Source: Stenopsyche tienmushanensis (lineage: Eukaryota > Arthropoda > Insecta > Trichoptera > Stenopsychidae). From it: a DNA stretch of 64,000 nt. The notes beneath the pieces were generated by a model. The model saw only the letters and a program-made list of their open reading frames with translations, made no database searches and had not been told where the DNA came from. The DNA is taken from the NCBI GenBank assembly GCA_008973525.1, contig WACJ01000424.1:62001-126000 (forward strand), written 5' to 3'. Shown piece by piece: positions 10,481 to 23,640 of this stretch; within the stretch, counting starts at the first letter, position 1, and each line of letters opens with the position of its first letter. The position numbers and the translations under genes were made by a program.

Positions 10481-12689
10481 GACAACGTGGCGTTTTTTAA
10501 CACATTTTGCTTTTGAATCTGAACGTTTATTTGATATCATCATTACCTGGGATGTCTCATGATGGAATTGGTAACATTATAAGAATAATTAAATGCTAAT
10601 ACTGCATATAGAACTATTTAAATGGTATTAATATCATTATACGAGGCTATTGTTTGAGAAACTTCAATTGAACTTTTACCATCAGAATTCACGTTTAAAA
10701 TCTGCCCAAGACATTACCAATTGATTTATTTTAATATTTTTTGCATCCGGTGTCGACTTGAATATCTCTGGCGAGTATCGACAGCAAATTTGAGCCTACC
10801 GAATATTTATTGTCTTAAGAATCTGAGTGTCGGTGGCTTGAGGCTTAGACAACATTGCGGCCTGAGACACCTATCATTATCGAAGCCCGAAGCAATCTTC
10901 GCTTCCGATAGAACCTAACATGTTAATTTATAATATTGCGGTGTCGGCCACCACACACCCGAATCTTTTAATCTGCCATTAAGGCCTTAATGGTCGTAAA
11001 TAACGAACATTACTCCGCATTGGATATCTGTGACATTTCCGTCGATAATTCCGAGATGCATCTCGATTAAGAAATTCAATTTTTTTTGGTAGTTTAACAA
11101 TCGTGTTGAATACAGCATGTCTTATACTTTAGTATGATTTAAATTTTTAATAAGATATTTCGAACTATATTACATAAAAAGCTTAGATTTTTATACGCAA
11201 GGATGCGCGATTAGAATTGGCGTGGAAAATATTTAAAGGAAAAACATCTTAAATCCTAAAATATTTAATATTTATGAACAATATCGAATACATAAGAATT
11301 ATAGTTTGTAGATGGAACTTATCGAATGAAGCTACCTTCAGCGTTATTCACAGCTTCCAAACGACCTCAGACGCGAGAACAAGCACATTTTATAACATCA
11401 GGAGATAAATCGTGAAATTCTTGGTAAATTTACTTCCTTAGCACGCCTTTATTGTTAAAAGCAGCCATATTATTAATCCTTTGAATTATATTCTATATAT
11501 AAATATAATAAATATTGCAGTCAGGCGAATTTGAAAGCCAAATATCGAGGGTAGCATGATCAAAAAAGTTATTTTTGTGGTTTCCTATTCGTATGATTTA
11601 TAACAAACTTTTATAGAATTTATAGGAAATATCTTATTTTAAATACAAATTGAAATGGATGAGTCATTGTCAAATCAATTTTTGTACATTTAAAGTGCAA
11701 TTATTACTAATCGACTCATTTTCAGATCAATCTTTCATTTTTCTGATAAACTTACACGCCAATTCTATTCACGCATCCTATATTTTTGATTTTGGTAAAA
11801 TATATCTATTGTAGATTGATTATCAATAATATATTTTAATATATTACATCACCTGCATAAACTTATATATCCGCTTGCATATTTTGTTGCTTTATTTCTT
11901 TCGGGAAAACCTAGAAAAATTGTCTATTTTAGAAAAAAAACAACGGTAATTGTCATATAGCAATCACATATTCAATTAAGAATAAACATATTGGTACGTA
12001 ACGACGAATTGAAATGAAAATTTCTATCACGTTAGTATCTTAAAATATCAAATATTCATGATTTAAAAATCATATTTAGATTTTAGATTGAATGTCATTT
12101 TTATGGCTAAAATTTTTATCATTTATATTCTTGAAGATCATAAGTTTTACATGATTAGGAGTATCAATCCAGGTTTTAGGGTGTAAAAAATATGAATTGA
12201 TAATCGAAAGCAGTTTTTCTGCAAAATATATTGATATATCCACAAGGAAGCATTGAAAAATTCAAGTATTACAAAATATTATCACTCAAAACAATCAGAG
12301 ATCTTCACACAAATAACGCGAATATACGATTTTTCATTATCATTTTTACAATCATAATTTTTTTAATATTATAAATGAAACTAAGCATTGATCCTCGCTT
12401 ACTGAAGATTATACTACAGTAGTACATATGTTAATTTTTTTAAGGACCTTATGATTAAGGTTTGTTATGTGTGACCTATGATTTATACAAAGCTTAGGGA
12501 TATATTATGCTATAGCCGGATGTTTCAGGTGTTATCCATATCTCTATATTTGTTGATATATAATGTATGAATTATTTAATATGGATACGTTGCCCAAGAT
12601 CATACGTGAGATCTACATTTTTCTCTCAAATCTATCACAATCTCAATCGATATCTTATAAAGCCCAGAGGCTTAACCCATCCGCTCCCG
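10481..12689. other. AT-rich intergenic, little recognised
   Basis: A lightly GC-raised patch lies at 10740-11060, containing the 65-codon frame at 10721-10918, which has no recognisable domain. The rest is AT-rich with no repeat partner found. Confidence 0.35.
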
Positions 12690-13400
12690 CACAAATCGAT
12701 CGCCGTTATGAAAGTTTCGTAATTGTTATATAAAAAACGGCATATTATAATCCATAATAGTTGAAACTATGAACAATGCAAAAGAGAAACGGCCGCCGGC
12801 CGTGATGATGATTACAAAACAGACAATCAAACTCGATCAACATTAACTTGGAACAGTTCCAATCTATTAAAACGAATCCAGCGCGTTTCACCATTATAAT
12901 ATCGTTTGACATTTTCGACTGTTCTTTTTGTCTGAAATGACTCTGTCAATTTAGTCGATGGTTATCTGGCTCGCATTACGCGGACGACAATAATCCCCCA
13001 GAATTTCCCAAAATCCGTGAGGTGAGATCGGGGCCCCCAAGCGGATAGCAGGAAGAGCGTTATTTAACAATGGCCGATCGCTATCTTATCCGTAATACGA
13101 TCCTAATTCCACGATGTGTCGAAATTATCATTCCGACACCGGCCCACCGGGGGCCATTAGTCTAAGTCCCCCCCCCTTATCAAAACAGGGGGTCCGCAAA
13201 ACAATTTGTTTATCTGATGCGGGGACGTTCGCTCTATTTGTTGTTATTTTTAATACTATTATTCATAATATTTATGATGTGATACGACATCGATAGTAGC
13301 CGGTGTAAACTTAATGACTTCAGATACAATGACACGTATGGATACACAATATCGCCCTATTATTAACCAATCACGCCTCCGATGACTATTAACAATACAT
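12690..13400. promoter_or_regulatory. GC-raised non-coding island, possible enhancer
   Basis: Carries the palindromic CGGCCGCCGGCCG near 12790, a nine-C tract at 13168-13176 and GATCGGGGCCCCCAAGCGG near 13027. The 60-codon frame at 13114-13296 runs through the C tract and is not protein-like. No copy elsewhere in the window. Confidence 0.25.
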
Positions 13401-14600
13401 AGGAAATGGTCTAATTTTTGGTAATTTCATGTTGATACAAATAAAATGGGAGCTCAGCGGGATATGCTGTTAGCGCAGGAGTAGGTGCAAATATGTATTG
13501 AAATGCTTAAAGAATTGCTGAAAATGCTGAAATTATAGATATAATATTCAATATTTTGCCATTCATCAGGCATAATCATGAAGGAATCTCTTGAAGAGAT
13601 AATTCATCATGAAAATAAGTTCTAAAATCACATTTTTTGTCGTTGAACCATCAAATTCGGAATATAATCTGGATTCTTGAAGCCTTTTATTTAACATAAT
13701 TAACTGAGTTTTTGGTTTCAAAATATCTTTCCATCAAATATACAAAAGCCCCATGCCATGCCATGAACCTCTAAAGTAGATAGACTAGAATCTATCTGGT
13801 TTTATTTTAAATTTTAATATATATAATTTCATTTTGAAAGTTTCTTCTGTTGCCAGAGACTAACTTTTAACATTTTTTTAATCACTTAATACTTTTTTTT
13901 TTGGGGTCAATCGATCAATTTTCAATTCCTTTTGGTAATTTTCCTATCCATCGTTTAATATTCCTATCTAACAGAGCTTGAAGTTTTATATTAAATTGCA
14001 TTTGACTTAAAACTTGAACATTAAAACCTATTATTTTATTTGTTTTATTATATTATTTTACTACATTGCCTGTCCAATTTAAACATAAATAGCATGGTAC
14101 TTTCTTCACTAAAAACCCCTTGTGCACTATTTCTTGAATTATTGACTTTATATAATCAAGTGTCAGTAAAGTCATTTTCTAAGCATTTTTAAATAATTGC
14201 ATAATAAGAAAATTACTTTGCTCAGAATAAATCATTTTAATAGGTTACATTGAATTTGATTTAAAATATATTCAAATAACACTAAACAGGGGCGAATTTA
14301 TTGCTTGAAGTCAACCTAAGAAAATTTTCATAGGAGACGGTATATTAATATTCTGGGTTTAGAGTTTTCAGAAAATTTGTATAGAAATGGATAGTATTTG
14401 TTTGTATTTTTTTTAAATTTAAGGCAAATCTGTTCAATTCTGTTTTAATTTTTTTTTGAAGTTACAATTTTTGCAAAGCTCTCTTTGATGATTTTAACAT
14501 TTTTATAATGCAGAAAAATAAATAACTTTACTCATATCACGTGTGTTGAATACTCGTAGATTTTTTTTTGCGAATGTCATTGCTTTGTGTGGAACAGTGA
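13401..14600. other. AT-rich intergenic, nothing recognised
   Basis: No protein-like frame. ATGCCATGCCATG near 13755 is a trivial short tandem. I looked for a hAT end at CAGGGGCGAATTTATT (14287) but found no partner. Confidence 0.35.
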
Positions 14601-15410
14601 CACAATGTAAATGCTTAACAATAACCCTTTGGGAATGATCGAATTGTATGGGAAATGTCCCTCGTACAAGACGCTAGGGGTTATTTTTAACAAGCATAAA
14701 ATAGTAGAACTTTGGCCCTTATCTGTTTCGAGTCAACCCGAATCACGGGATGAGCCGCGACAAGGGCTCTGGTTTGGGGCGCAGAATGTCAGAGCCCCCT
14801 GAGACCCAACGGCCCTGACTTATTGCTTTACACCCTCAAAATATAAGCATTATTCATCGATTTTGTGGCATTCAAAGGTACATCATTTCTGTTCAGATAA
14901 TATGTTTTTCTTTTGATAGTTTTCGTTTCAATCGCATGATTAATGCACAAAATATGAGAAATTTTAGCACAAAAATAAAAATCAAAATTAACCGATGCCT
15001 TAAGTTGCCCGCACTCCAATTTTGTAAGAAATTAAGTTAAAAAATTAAAGGGGCGCTAAGTTCAGATATCAAAAGTTTCCGAGACGAAATGGACTTATAC
15101 TTTGCTAAACGATTTGAGTCGTCTCCGGCGCGAAGGTTGTCAGGAGGAAGGTGGAAGGACGTATCCCCTGAGGCGGAGTGAAAAGGAGACTGAGGGGAGG
15201 CTAATTTAACGCTTTGTCTAGCAGCGAGTCTGAAGATTCTTCGGGAGACATTGGGTACGAAGGCTGATTCCCATATCTCTCTGGTCGTTATCTTGTGGCA
15301 GCGTTAAGGAGGCTAATTTCTGACACTCGTCTCCTGGACTCCCCCGAGGATCTAATAACGGCCGCGAAACGAAATTCAGACATTTATTATAATCGCCTAT
15401 GAACATCTTC
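14601..15410. promoter_or_regulatory. Two GC-raised patches, one with a short stem
   Basis: In 14611-14830, GGGCTCTG and CAGAGCCC (8 bp) can pair across about 20 bases near 14766-14797. A second patch, 15110-15400, includes GTCTCCGGCGCGAAGGTTGT and CTCCCCCGAGGATC. Between them 14830-15060 is AT-rich. Short frames on both strands (63-67 codons) have no recognisable product. Confidence 0.25.
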
Positions 15411-16360
15411 AGATCGTACATATTTCAATCTATACTTATAAGCACATAATAAATACTTTGATGAATTTTCTCGTTTTGTAAGAATTCCTTTTACATCATC
15501 AAAAAGTCAGATAGAATTTAGTGATTATTTTTTCTATTAAATTATATTAATCCAAAATGCAATTTCATTTTCACTCATTGTCATCTATGTTTGATCTTGT
15601 TATAATAAAATAATTATAAATTTGTATTAAAATACGAATTATCTTGATTTAATTTCATCATCTTTCGATATAGTTTGCCTTCGATGTGATATTTTAAAGA
15701 TCTAAACTTATGACAATTCCATTAAATTAATACGCAAGATGTGATAAAAAATTTCAATTTAATGAATGTCATAATTAAATATGATTAATTTTCTTTTGAT
15801 CCAACTTAGAGGTTTTTCTTTCCTTTCAATTCAAAGTTGATGAAGCAAACGAAATAATATTTCTTAGGATTAAGTCATGTTTAAAGATTGAAATTGGAGT
15901 ATGTTTTTCAGACAGCTATTATTTAATAAGAAGGATTTGATGGGTTTTTAATCTTATTGATAATGCCTAATTTTTTGATATTTTCTATTGAATTCTATAG
16001 ATTTTAAAGCAAATCTGCGATTGTTTGGGGTGGATTTAGTTCCATCAATGTGATGTGAATAAGTCAATAGCAAAGTTAAAGGTTGCTCTTGATCTACCTA
16101 CATCAAATCATTGTATTTTAAATTGATAATGGATCATAAATTTGCCTTAATTTATAGCATCTGAGGTGCTTATAAATCTTATTGAATGCTCTTGTTATGA
16201 ATAGAGAGCTTTTTACTAAACACCATAAAATAATAAATCTTGTAATTTAGGGCAAGCATTTGCGGAAGAATCGTGGCTTGATTGTAGAAGAAGGTTTATC
16301 AGAATATAAAAAAATGTGGATTCCAGATCACTTTCACAATACTAATAATCGTAATTATGA
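15411..16360. other. AT-rich intergenic, nothing recognised
   Basis: No repeat partner, inverted repeat pair or protein-like frame found. Confidence 0.4.
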
Positions 16361-16364
16361 ATTA

Positions 16365-16618
16365 CACCTTGGCCTCGTATAACACTGACATTATACAACA
16401 CGGTTTTGATTTAATACGGTTGATGAATTGTGATATATTTAAAAAAACATGCTTTATATGGTACAGCCATAGATCGCGCCATGATAAATCGTACTGGACA
16501 TGATAACTAATCATAATGTCCATTTAGCTACCTTCGGGTGTATACTTCGTATAACACGGATTTGTATTACACGACGTTTTTGTGGAACCATATGACCATG
16601 TTATACGAGGTCAAAGTG
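16365..16618. mobile_element. Tigger/pogo-like MITE, complete
   Basis: Left end CACCTTGGCCTCGTATAACA and right end (reversed) CACTTTGACCTCGTATAACA match over about 20 positions with two mismatches, and a TA flanks each side (16363-16364 and 16619-16620), the target of Tc1/mariner-superfamily elements. CCTCGTATAAC is characteristic of the Tigger/pogo branch. The subterminal repeats TATACAACACGG and TATAACACGGATTTG mirror each other inside. At 254 bp without a reading frame it is non-autonomous. Confidence 0.8.
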
Positions 16619-16639
16619 TAGCTGAAATATAGTGAAAAT

Positions 16640-17520
16640 AATAGTTTGACAATTGCTAGTCGTATATTTTCACAGGAAGGACGATGCGGATATCGTTATG
16701 TTAGCAAATAAAGTACGCATGCAGCAGTATTTCAAAAATAAAAAAAATTACAGCGAAAGGATAATAAGGAAGACATAATCACAATAAAGCCCGAGGGCGC
16801 GCTACGTCTTGAAGAAGGACGATTATTGCAAAAAAGTGTCTTTCAATTTTATGTTTTCTTAAAGAGGGGCTTAAAAAAAGAAAAACGACGCAAGTACACA
16901 GGTAGTGATCGCGTAAAAACTTTCCAACGTAACAACTTCTCGTCCGTAAGTACACACAGAGGAAAGTTGTAAAATTGTCGTAAATATGAAAATGGAATCG
17001 TTTTCCATACGTACCTGCCCACTTACGAGGGGGTGGAGGTGCCAGGCGAGAAGAAAAAAAGTACTCTTCGACGCGGTCTACCGTAAGTGGCAGTATATGA
17101 CAGACGTAAAATAAAAGTGTAGAATGGAGGAGAGAGTATTAAAAAAAGTGCCGTAAAACGGCGGGGTAGTTCTGGGTGGCTGTCTTAATAAATTAGGCCG
17201 GGCCGCCCTCCCGGGGCCCCCCTAAGGGTAATCCGCCTCCCCCAACCGCTCCAAGAAAACTTTCGCCATTATTATTTTACGCGGGTAACAAGCGGCGCGA
17301 TAATATGAAGAGCACGCCTCCGCAGGACCTGGAAAAACCACCCCCGACCGACGCCCCACGAAATATGCCCTAATAAGCCTCCCACGCGGCCACTGCCGTC
17401 GTTTAGCCCCGAATATTGTTTTCTACAAACTAGAGTTAACCATCAGTTCGTACCGATCGTAATCCTTACAATTTTTTAACCTTTCCCTTAAACCAGAGGC
17501 GGGCGTATCCTTATCAACTC
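16640..17520. promoter_or_regulatory. GC-raised non-coding island, strongest at 17150-17420
   Basis: The core holds AATTAGGCCGGGCCGCCCTC and CCCGGGGCCCCCCTAAGGG, then ACCCCCGACCGACGCCCC, surrounded by AT-rich sequence. A run of short AG-rich words (GAAAAACGACGCAAG, AGAAGAAAAAAAG) occupies 16790-17060. No frame of note and no repeat partner. Confidence 0.25.
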
Positions 17521-18850
17521 CAACTTATTTATACCCTGAAAATATCATTATCAACGAGAATATATTTAATTAAATAGTTTGTCTTATAACACGAGATATT
17601 TCCAACATATTAAGAAATAATAATTTTCATTAACATTTTAAAGATGCAGCGTAGTAGATGAAAGATAATGTAAATTATCAACGTAAGATGAAAAACGATA
17701 TACCATCAGATTAAATTTCACCAACTCTAAATGTATTGAAATGATTTCAAATTATCTTATATGTATAATTATAGTATTCAATTTGCTGATGAAAATTGCA
17801 AGTAGGAATACACATCAATTCTTGTATAAGACTCCCATACGAATTTTTATTTTTTTAATCTATTTTTAAGGAATATTAAAAAACTGCAATAAAAATATTA
17901 ACATATCCATGGTATGATCTATTTATTAATATTCATCCAGCGTACTAAATTGATTGATAAAACTATTAAGGGATTCTTCAGAATATGTGTCCACATATGG
18001 TTAATTTAGGATAGAATGTTTTGAATACGAGTTTTATACAGGAGATGATCTATGAGTATGAGTAATTAGCAGAATTATCATTATTCTAAAAATGTATCTT
18101 AGTTTTTATTACACTGTAATAACACATGGTTATTTATACAATATATTAGGGCATGTCACTTGAAGTTTCGGATTTTCAGTTAGTTAAAGATTGATAATGA
18201 TTATAAAGGTTCTGTGCAATATTTTATAAGTTCGACCATTTAAAATTGACAGAGAAACTGTTATCGTTAATTGCTTTTAAATACAGAGTCATAGTTGCTA
18301 TTACTATTATTTTATATGAATTTCAAGGATGGATTTATGAGAAAACAATTAGAAAATGGTACAAAAAAAATCGCTCAAGTAATATGAATCTCAATAATGA
18401 GCATCATTATTTTTGATGAAAAATCAATTTTATACGAGACCAGGAAAATATTTGGACAATAGTTGAAGGCTGATAATTTTCCAAGACATTCATCAAGGCT
18501 TCAAACTGCATTAAAAAAAGCTAATTGTTGCAGTATGGTGGATAAATAAAAGTGTTTGAGATGGGATGATTAATTAAAATTTTAACTAAAACCTATGAAT
18601 TCCGAACATTCATATGGTATGGTCGAATATGAGTATATTTTTTGAAAAGAAAAGCATGCTAAAGAATCTTTGCTTGAATCTATTATAGTATTATTCCGTT
18701 ATAAAGATAATTTGTTAGTAAAATTATATTTGAGATCTAAAATGGCAATGAAAACCAAAGTCAATTATGTTAAATTAAATTCCCAGTAATAATCATTTTA
18801 AATAGGCTTGTTACTCAATGCATCTCTTTGATCCATCCGTAACCAAGTTT
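17521..18850. other. AT-rich intergenic holding repeat R6
   Basis: Apart from the repeat fragment listed at 17985-18060 I see no structured feature. Confidence 0.35.
17985..18060 (+). repeat. Interspersed repeat R, copy R6 (left part)
   Basis: CCACATATGGTTAATTTAGG, then ATAGAATGTTTTGAATACGA, then CAGGAGATGATCTA matches the left part of the family best seen at 48030-48100. Only about 75 bp is preserved. Confidence 0.5.
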
Positions 18851-19420
18851 TAAATTCTGCCACAGCATTATGATTACAAACGCAATACGCCCAATCAATC
18901 TAAATGATGAGATCCAATTTATCTCATTTTTTAGTCCCGCAGACTTCCGAAAGAATATCCGCCCTGTCCGATCGGAGGTCTCGAAATTAATTTTTTGGCA
19001 GGATGTATTATTATCAGGAGTTACGGCGGTCAGGTTCGGTCTAAAGACAGGTCCCTGGGAGGCGGCTGTCCATTCGGGATTATAAAATGGATCAAGTACG
19101 CAATATTTCTCCGACCCTCATTTACCAAACTATCTAATAAACACTTGTAGTTGATGTCGGGTCGGCGTTGGTCACGGCTGATTTAGAGGTGAGCTGCCCA
19201 CCTTACATCCACTGATTCATGGCCATCATCAGCGCCAGCTTCCTGCAGTATGCCGCCACATCTGCCAAAACATATTTCACTCGAATCAATTACACTTTTT
19301 TGTGCCTGTGAACACTATGAATCTTCGGTTCCGACGCGAAGTTTCCCAACAATTAATATGGGACAGATGAATCTAATCACTCATATGGATGTTTATGGAC
19401 TACGAAGTGCGATCTAACGA
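18851..19420. promoter_or_regulatory. GC-raised non-coding island
   Basis: Includes TTACGGCGGTCAGGTTCGG and GTCGGGTCGGCGTTGGTCAC, with ATCATCAGCGCCAGCTTCC further on. The 71-codon frame at 18870-19085 carries no recognisable domain. Confidence 0.22.
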
Positions 19421-20579
19421 CTTTCTATTTTTTCCTCGGTACTTGAGCAATGTGCGAGATTAATTTTCTGAAATTAAGCGTACCATAGATCATTTAAAAT
19501 GGAGCAATAAATTCATAATCATTTGGCGCCTTGAATATTAATACATAGAATAATAGACACTTTAATCATAAAACACTTAAACTTACTAAAGAAAAAATAT
19601 TTGGCGAAGTTATATAATGCATATGAATAATTTTCAAGATCATTAAAAATAATAATAAAAATTCAAATTAAATATACACCCTTAAACATGCCACTGTTTA
19701 GAACAAATTTACTTTTAGAATTGAAAGTGATCAAGGATACAGTCCTCAATAATGGTTATTGCATAGGATTAGGAGATAGTGGTGCAGCGCTATAAGAACC
19801 TAATTGGCATTGTTGGGAGAGGTCTTGTTTATTAAATCATGGAAAAATATCAGCTATTTTCACTATTTTAGCATTATAGAAAACCCGATAAATATCACCA
19901 AGGATTACAGATTTAAAATAATGTTTTCAGTAAAAGTAGAGTATTTCGCTATGAAAACTTATGCTTTTCCGTCAGTGAACATTAATTTTCAATAACAAAT
20001 GATACATTGATAGATCTATGCATATGCTATGTTGAATTTATTTTTGTTGATTTAAATTAGATATACAACCCAAATTAATTTTTTTATAATAAATCATTGT
20101 AATATGCTGTATTTATGTATTTATTGATAATGGCATGTAAAAGATAGAATGTTCGTTGACCAATTCATGTATATTAGCAATGTATACTTTCAATTCAAAT
20201 TATCATAAATACAACCTTATTGTAAATGAACAAGCAATAGAAAGTAATGACTAATATAAGCAGCAAATTTTGACGACTTTCTAATGGAAATAAATCTTAT
20301 TTTAGACGCATTTATAAACAAATTGGCTTAATGCTGTACTGGCAATATTTAGAATTTTAATTCCTATAAAAATGTCTTTCAAGAAGACTTTCAGATCATT
20401 TTAAAATAAATCTATTTAGATATTAAAGAGATCCAAATGAACCCAAAGGGATCGTCATAGATTTGTATAACAATTTGGGTTGTCTTGTATTAAGTATTAC
20501 ATTTATTACTAAGAGTAATTTCTCAAAATAAAACGATGATTCTCAGGCAATAATTGTGAAATTTTACCTCAATAAGATA
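19421..20579. other. AT-rich intergenic, nothing recognised
   Basis: No repeat partner or protein-like frame. The 63-codon frame at 19804-19995 looks like chance. Confidence 0.4.
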
Positions 20580-21130
20580 GTGTCAAAATAAAAACAGCAT
20601 TGCTGATTGTATCTGTAGTTGGCTGGCTGTGTTTCGCAGCACTTGAAGCATCTCAATTGACGAGGACTTAATGATCTGGTCATAAAACGGTGCAAGGAAG
20701 CCGAGGACATATTCGGCAGAAGCCGTTACCTAACGGAGTCACCCCGATTATCCAAATTTACATTTTTGAAACGAGCTCGAGGGGTTTTGGGTAAGTGTTA
20801 GGGGAGGAGAAGTTTGAGCCGCGAGCCGAGTTCATCACGCTCTATTGCCGCGAGCACTTCGGAGGTTGTTAGAGACGATCTCTGCCAAAATGTCAGGCCA
20901 TTAACTTAATGCATCATTATAAGCATTACATTATTAACTTGGCTTCATTATTTGGAGTCGTATAAAAGCGGGAGCGGCAGCGGGACCTTATTACGGGATG
21001 CTCCTTCAGCTCAGACTATTTTCAGGCTCGTAAAATCGTCTTAGCGAAACAAAACGAGTTGGTAATTTCACGAGAAAGAAGTGCCCTCGCTTAACCCATC
21101 GACTCGTATAAAGCCCGCGCCATAAGGATA
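20580..21130. promoter_or_regulatory. Island with TATA-like boxes and TAAT cluster
   Basis: A TATAAAAG at 20961-20968 is followed by GC-rich sequence (CGGGAGCGGCAGCGGG), and TCAG-type initiator words occur at 21005-21016, somewhat too far downstream for a canonical core promoter. Another TATAAAG lies near 21106. Just upstream, 20900-20950 is dense in homeodomain-like cores (TTAACTTAATGCATCATTAT). It could be a core promoter plus proximal enhancer, or an enhancer with chance TATA words. Confidence 0.3.
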
Positions 21131-22169
21131 CCTAACAATATGCCACTTTTATTCAATGTATTTGAGAATCATTATTGCAAATGTATCGATATGAAAGCTT
21201 ATATCGATCTAAAAAAGATATTGAATTTTGCTATAGTAATAATTTTGATAATCTTCATCAATTTAATTAATATGTATCTGCTTTTAACTCAGGTGATGGA
21301 ATTGATTCTGATAATAAACGCATTGCAAGCAAAGTAATGTGGGTTTCCAGGATAAACTTTTATTTTGGCGTTTATATTACAAAATGTTTCAAATGGAGAA
21401 TTTAATAGGATTCATCTCTAGTAAATATATTAAAAACAATTAGAAAATCTTATTTTCATTGATTTAACGAGACCATATTATAATAAAAAATAAATGAAAA
21501 AATCCTACGAACTTATTGAGTGATGTGTTATTATTAATAGTTAATTTCCACGTCTATATTTAAAAGTTTTTATGTTAAAATTAAAACTCAGTATACCATA
21601 TTATTATCATGACATACATTATTGGCGATTTGACGGTTGCAATTAAATGAAATTGTTAATAGTTGTCTTGATCGCTAATGACATTTGAGCACATTTACAA
21701 TGCATTGTATTTAAGTTGTCAAAAAAGAAGTCTCATTGATTTAAGCATTTATTACACGACCATTATTTACGATTTAAATAAAGGTTTGAAAGCTAATATC
21801 GATCATAGTTCTTAATGTTTCCAACCATTTTCTACGAGTTTTATTTCTATTTTATCAATAATAATATTTCACAAGATTTATTGTGTCTATTATGATTATT
21901 TTTAAGTAATATATATTGCATTAAAGTAATGGCAAGTACGAGTACAATCAATTGAGCAATACTATGACAAGTCGGGTAGATTCTGAATATATGATGAATG
22001 TGAATATTTGTATGATTTATGAAATGATTTGACGTGGATTTTTATTGTTTTTGATACATATTTTATGTTTACTTATGCACAGCCCCTGCATCTCAACCTG
22101 AAGGAATATTAAAAGAATATATCGAAATGTGGGTTATGTTAATTTACATATATCAATTCATAACCAGTG
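21131..22169. other. AT-rich intergenic with a mariner terminus
   Basis: Only the terminus at 21503 is recognisable. The 65-codon hydrophobic frame at 21140-21337 (LNFAIVIILIIFINLINMYL) resembles a membrane segment, but AT-rich DNA gives such runs by chance. Confidence 0.35.
21503..21530 (-). mobile_element. Mariner-type terminal inverted repeat
   Basis: TCCTACGAACTTATTGAGTG plus ATGTGTTA is identical over 28 bases to the terminus at 2491-2518, the closest pair of termini in the window. It ends at a TA. No left partner within several hundred bases. Confidence 0.55.
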
Positions 22170-23640
22170 ACATTTGTCACTGATTTATATTATCCAGTAG
22201 ATTACAGATTTCTGGTGTGCTACACATCATAAATATCGGAGATGAGTTCGAGATATAAAAGGATAGCAGGTAGAAATCAAAAGATGTGATTCCCGTACAT
22301 CTGCACGAGCCAACACAGCCAGGTGACAAGATAATGTCATTCCAAACAGGGTTTCGATTATGTTCCTTGGGATTTTTATTCGGGTACTTTGGCTGTTGGA
22401 GATCTCCGAGCGAGATAAGAAAGGTGAGAGGCATGTGGGACAGACGTCCAGACAAGTGTACATATGAGGATGGTGATACATTATACCACCCGCGATAATT
22501 CCAGGAGCTTGTCCCTATTCAATTTAATACCAATTACTTTAGAAACGCCTACAAAAAATTGATATAAAAACCACATTTGCTGTTAAAGTATGATAACAGC
22601 AAATGCCGCTTAGTTACATTACGTTCACTTCGCTTTTTATAAGCAATAATTTAAAATAGATAATATCCTGTGGTCGTTTAACAGTCGCTAGCCGATAATG
22701 CAAATTTTTGCATTTGATACAATGCGATACTAAATTGCATTCACAAATCGATATTTTTCAATTGGCAAACATTAAAGTGTTATTCCATAACGACTGTGGC
22801 AGTAATGGAGCATAAAGTAGACGGGGAACGATATGCCGCGTTTTGCAATCGTTAATTCAATTGGCAAAACATTGTAGTCGTTCATGCATTAATGCGCAAA
22901 AAACGATTCGTATTTTATGCAAAAACCTTTGTTTTTAAATAAACACTGCGAAAATGGAGAAAAGAGTGACGATATAACATACACGTTATTTTTATGCGAC
23001 CGCGTTTATTAGTTTGTATCGAATGACAATACGCGAATTAAAAGCGTGACATTCCCACCAATCATCGAAATCTTAACCCTAGCGAGTGCAATCGAATTTT
23101 GATACCCCATTAATTCTTCGAAGTATGCACGACGGTCTGACGTATCAATGATTTTTTATCGCGCATTGTACGCAAGATTCTTTTTTAGTCGTATATTTTA
23201 TGGTTCTTATACTACTTCCGAGGTCGTTATAAATTATGACTTGACAACGAAAGGCAATTAACGCTAGAAACCACACTTTAATACCTAAGCATGGCGTAAA
23301 CGAGACAGTGATAACAATAAAGTATTAAGAGATTGATTTAGGATCGTGTTCGTTACATGTGCCGTAATATAATATGGCCTAGAAACGTTAGATAACGCAT
23401 TATAAATTACACCTCATAATTGCCCATAAGTGCTAAGCTATCGAACTTTCGTGGGAACATTTTTTCGTATACAACATCTCTGTGAATTATTGATTGTATT
23501 ACTTTGAATGAAATTTCAAGGATGTTTGTTCACGTTTTATGTGTATAGATTGCTATTTGTGCATCGTTGAAGCGCGATTGATGAAATGTTATTGGTGCTG
23601 TAAATCAGGACTCGGCCAGAATATATCAGTGGACTGCGAA
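22170..23640. promoter_or_regulatory. Long structured non-coding island, best enhancer candidate
   Basis: The stretch has no transposon similarity and unusually varied, CpG-containing sequence. Visible elements are a perfect 12-bp hairpin at 22574-22605, the palindrome ATGCAAATTTTTGCAT at 22698-22713 that contains the POU octamer ATGCAAAT, a spaced direct repeat TTCAATTGGCAAACATT near 22756 and TTCAATTGGCAAAACATT near 22857, and several CGTTAATT/CATTAATGC homeodomain-like words. Frames of 70-92 codons at 22177-22498 lie on both strands over the same bases and have no recognisable product. Enhancer function is inferred, not shown. Confidence 0.35.
22574..22605. other. Perfect 12-bp hairpin
   Basis: CATTTGCTGTTA (22574-22585) pairs without mismatch with TAACAGCAAATG (22594-22605) over an 8-nt loop, AAGTATGA. 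The pairing does not extend outward, so the stem is too short for a microRNA precursor. It could be a binding-site palindrome or a cruciform. Confidence 0.7.

Noticed and set aside
22574..22605. Possible microRNA precursor.
   Set aside because: The stem is only 12 bp and does not extend. Precursors need about 22 paired bases per arm.
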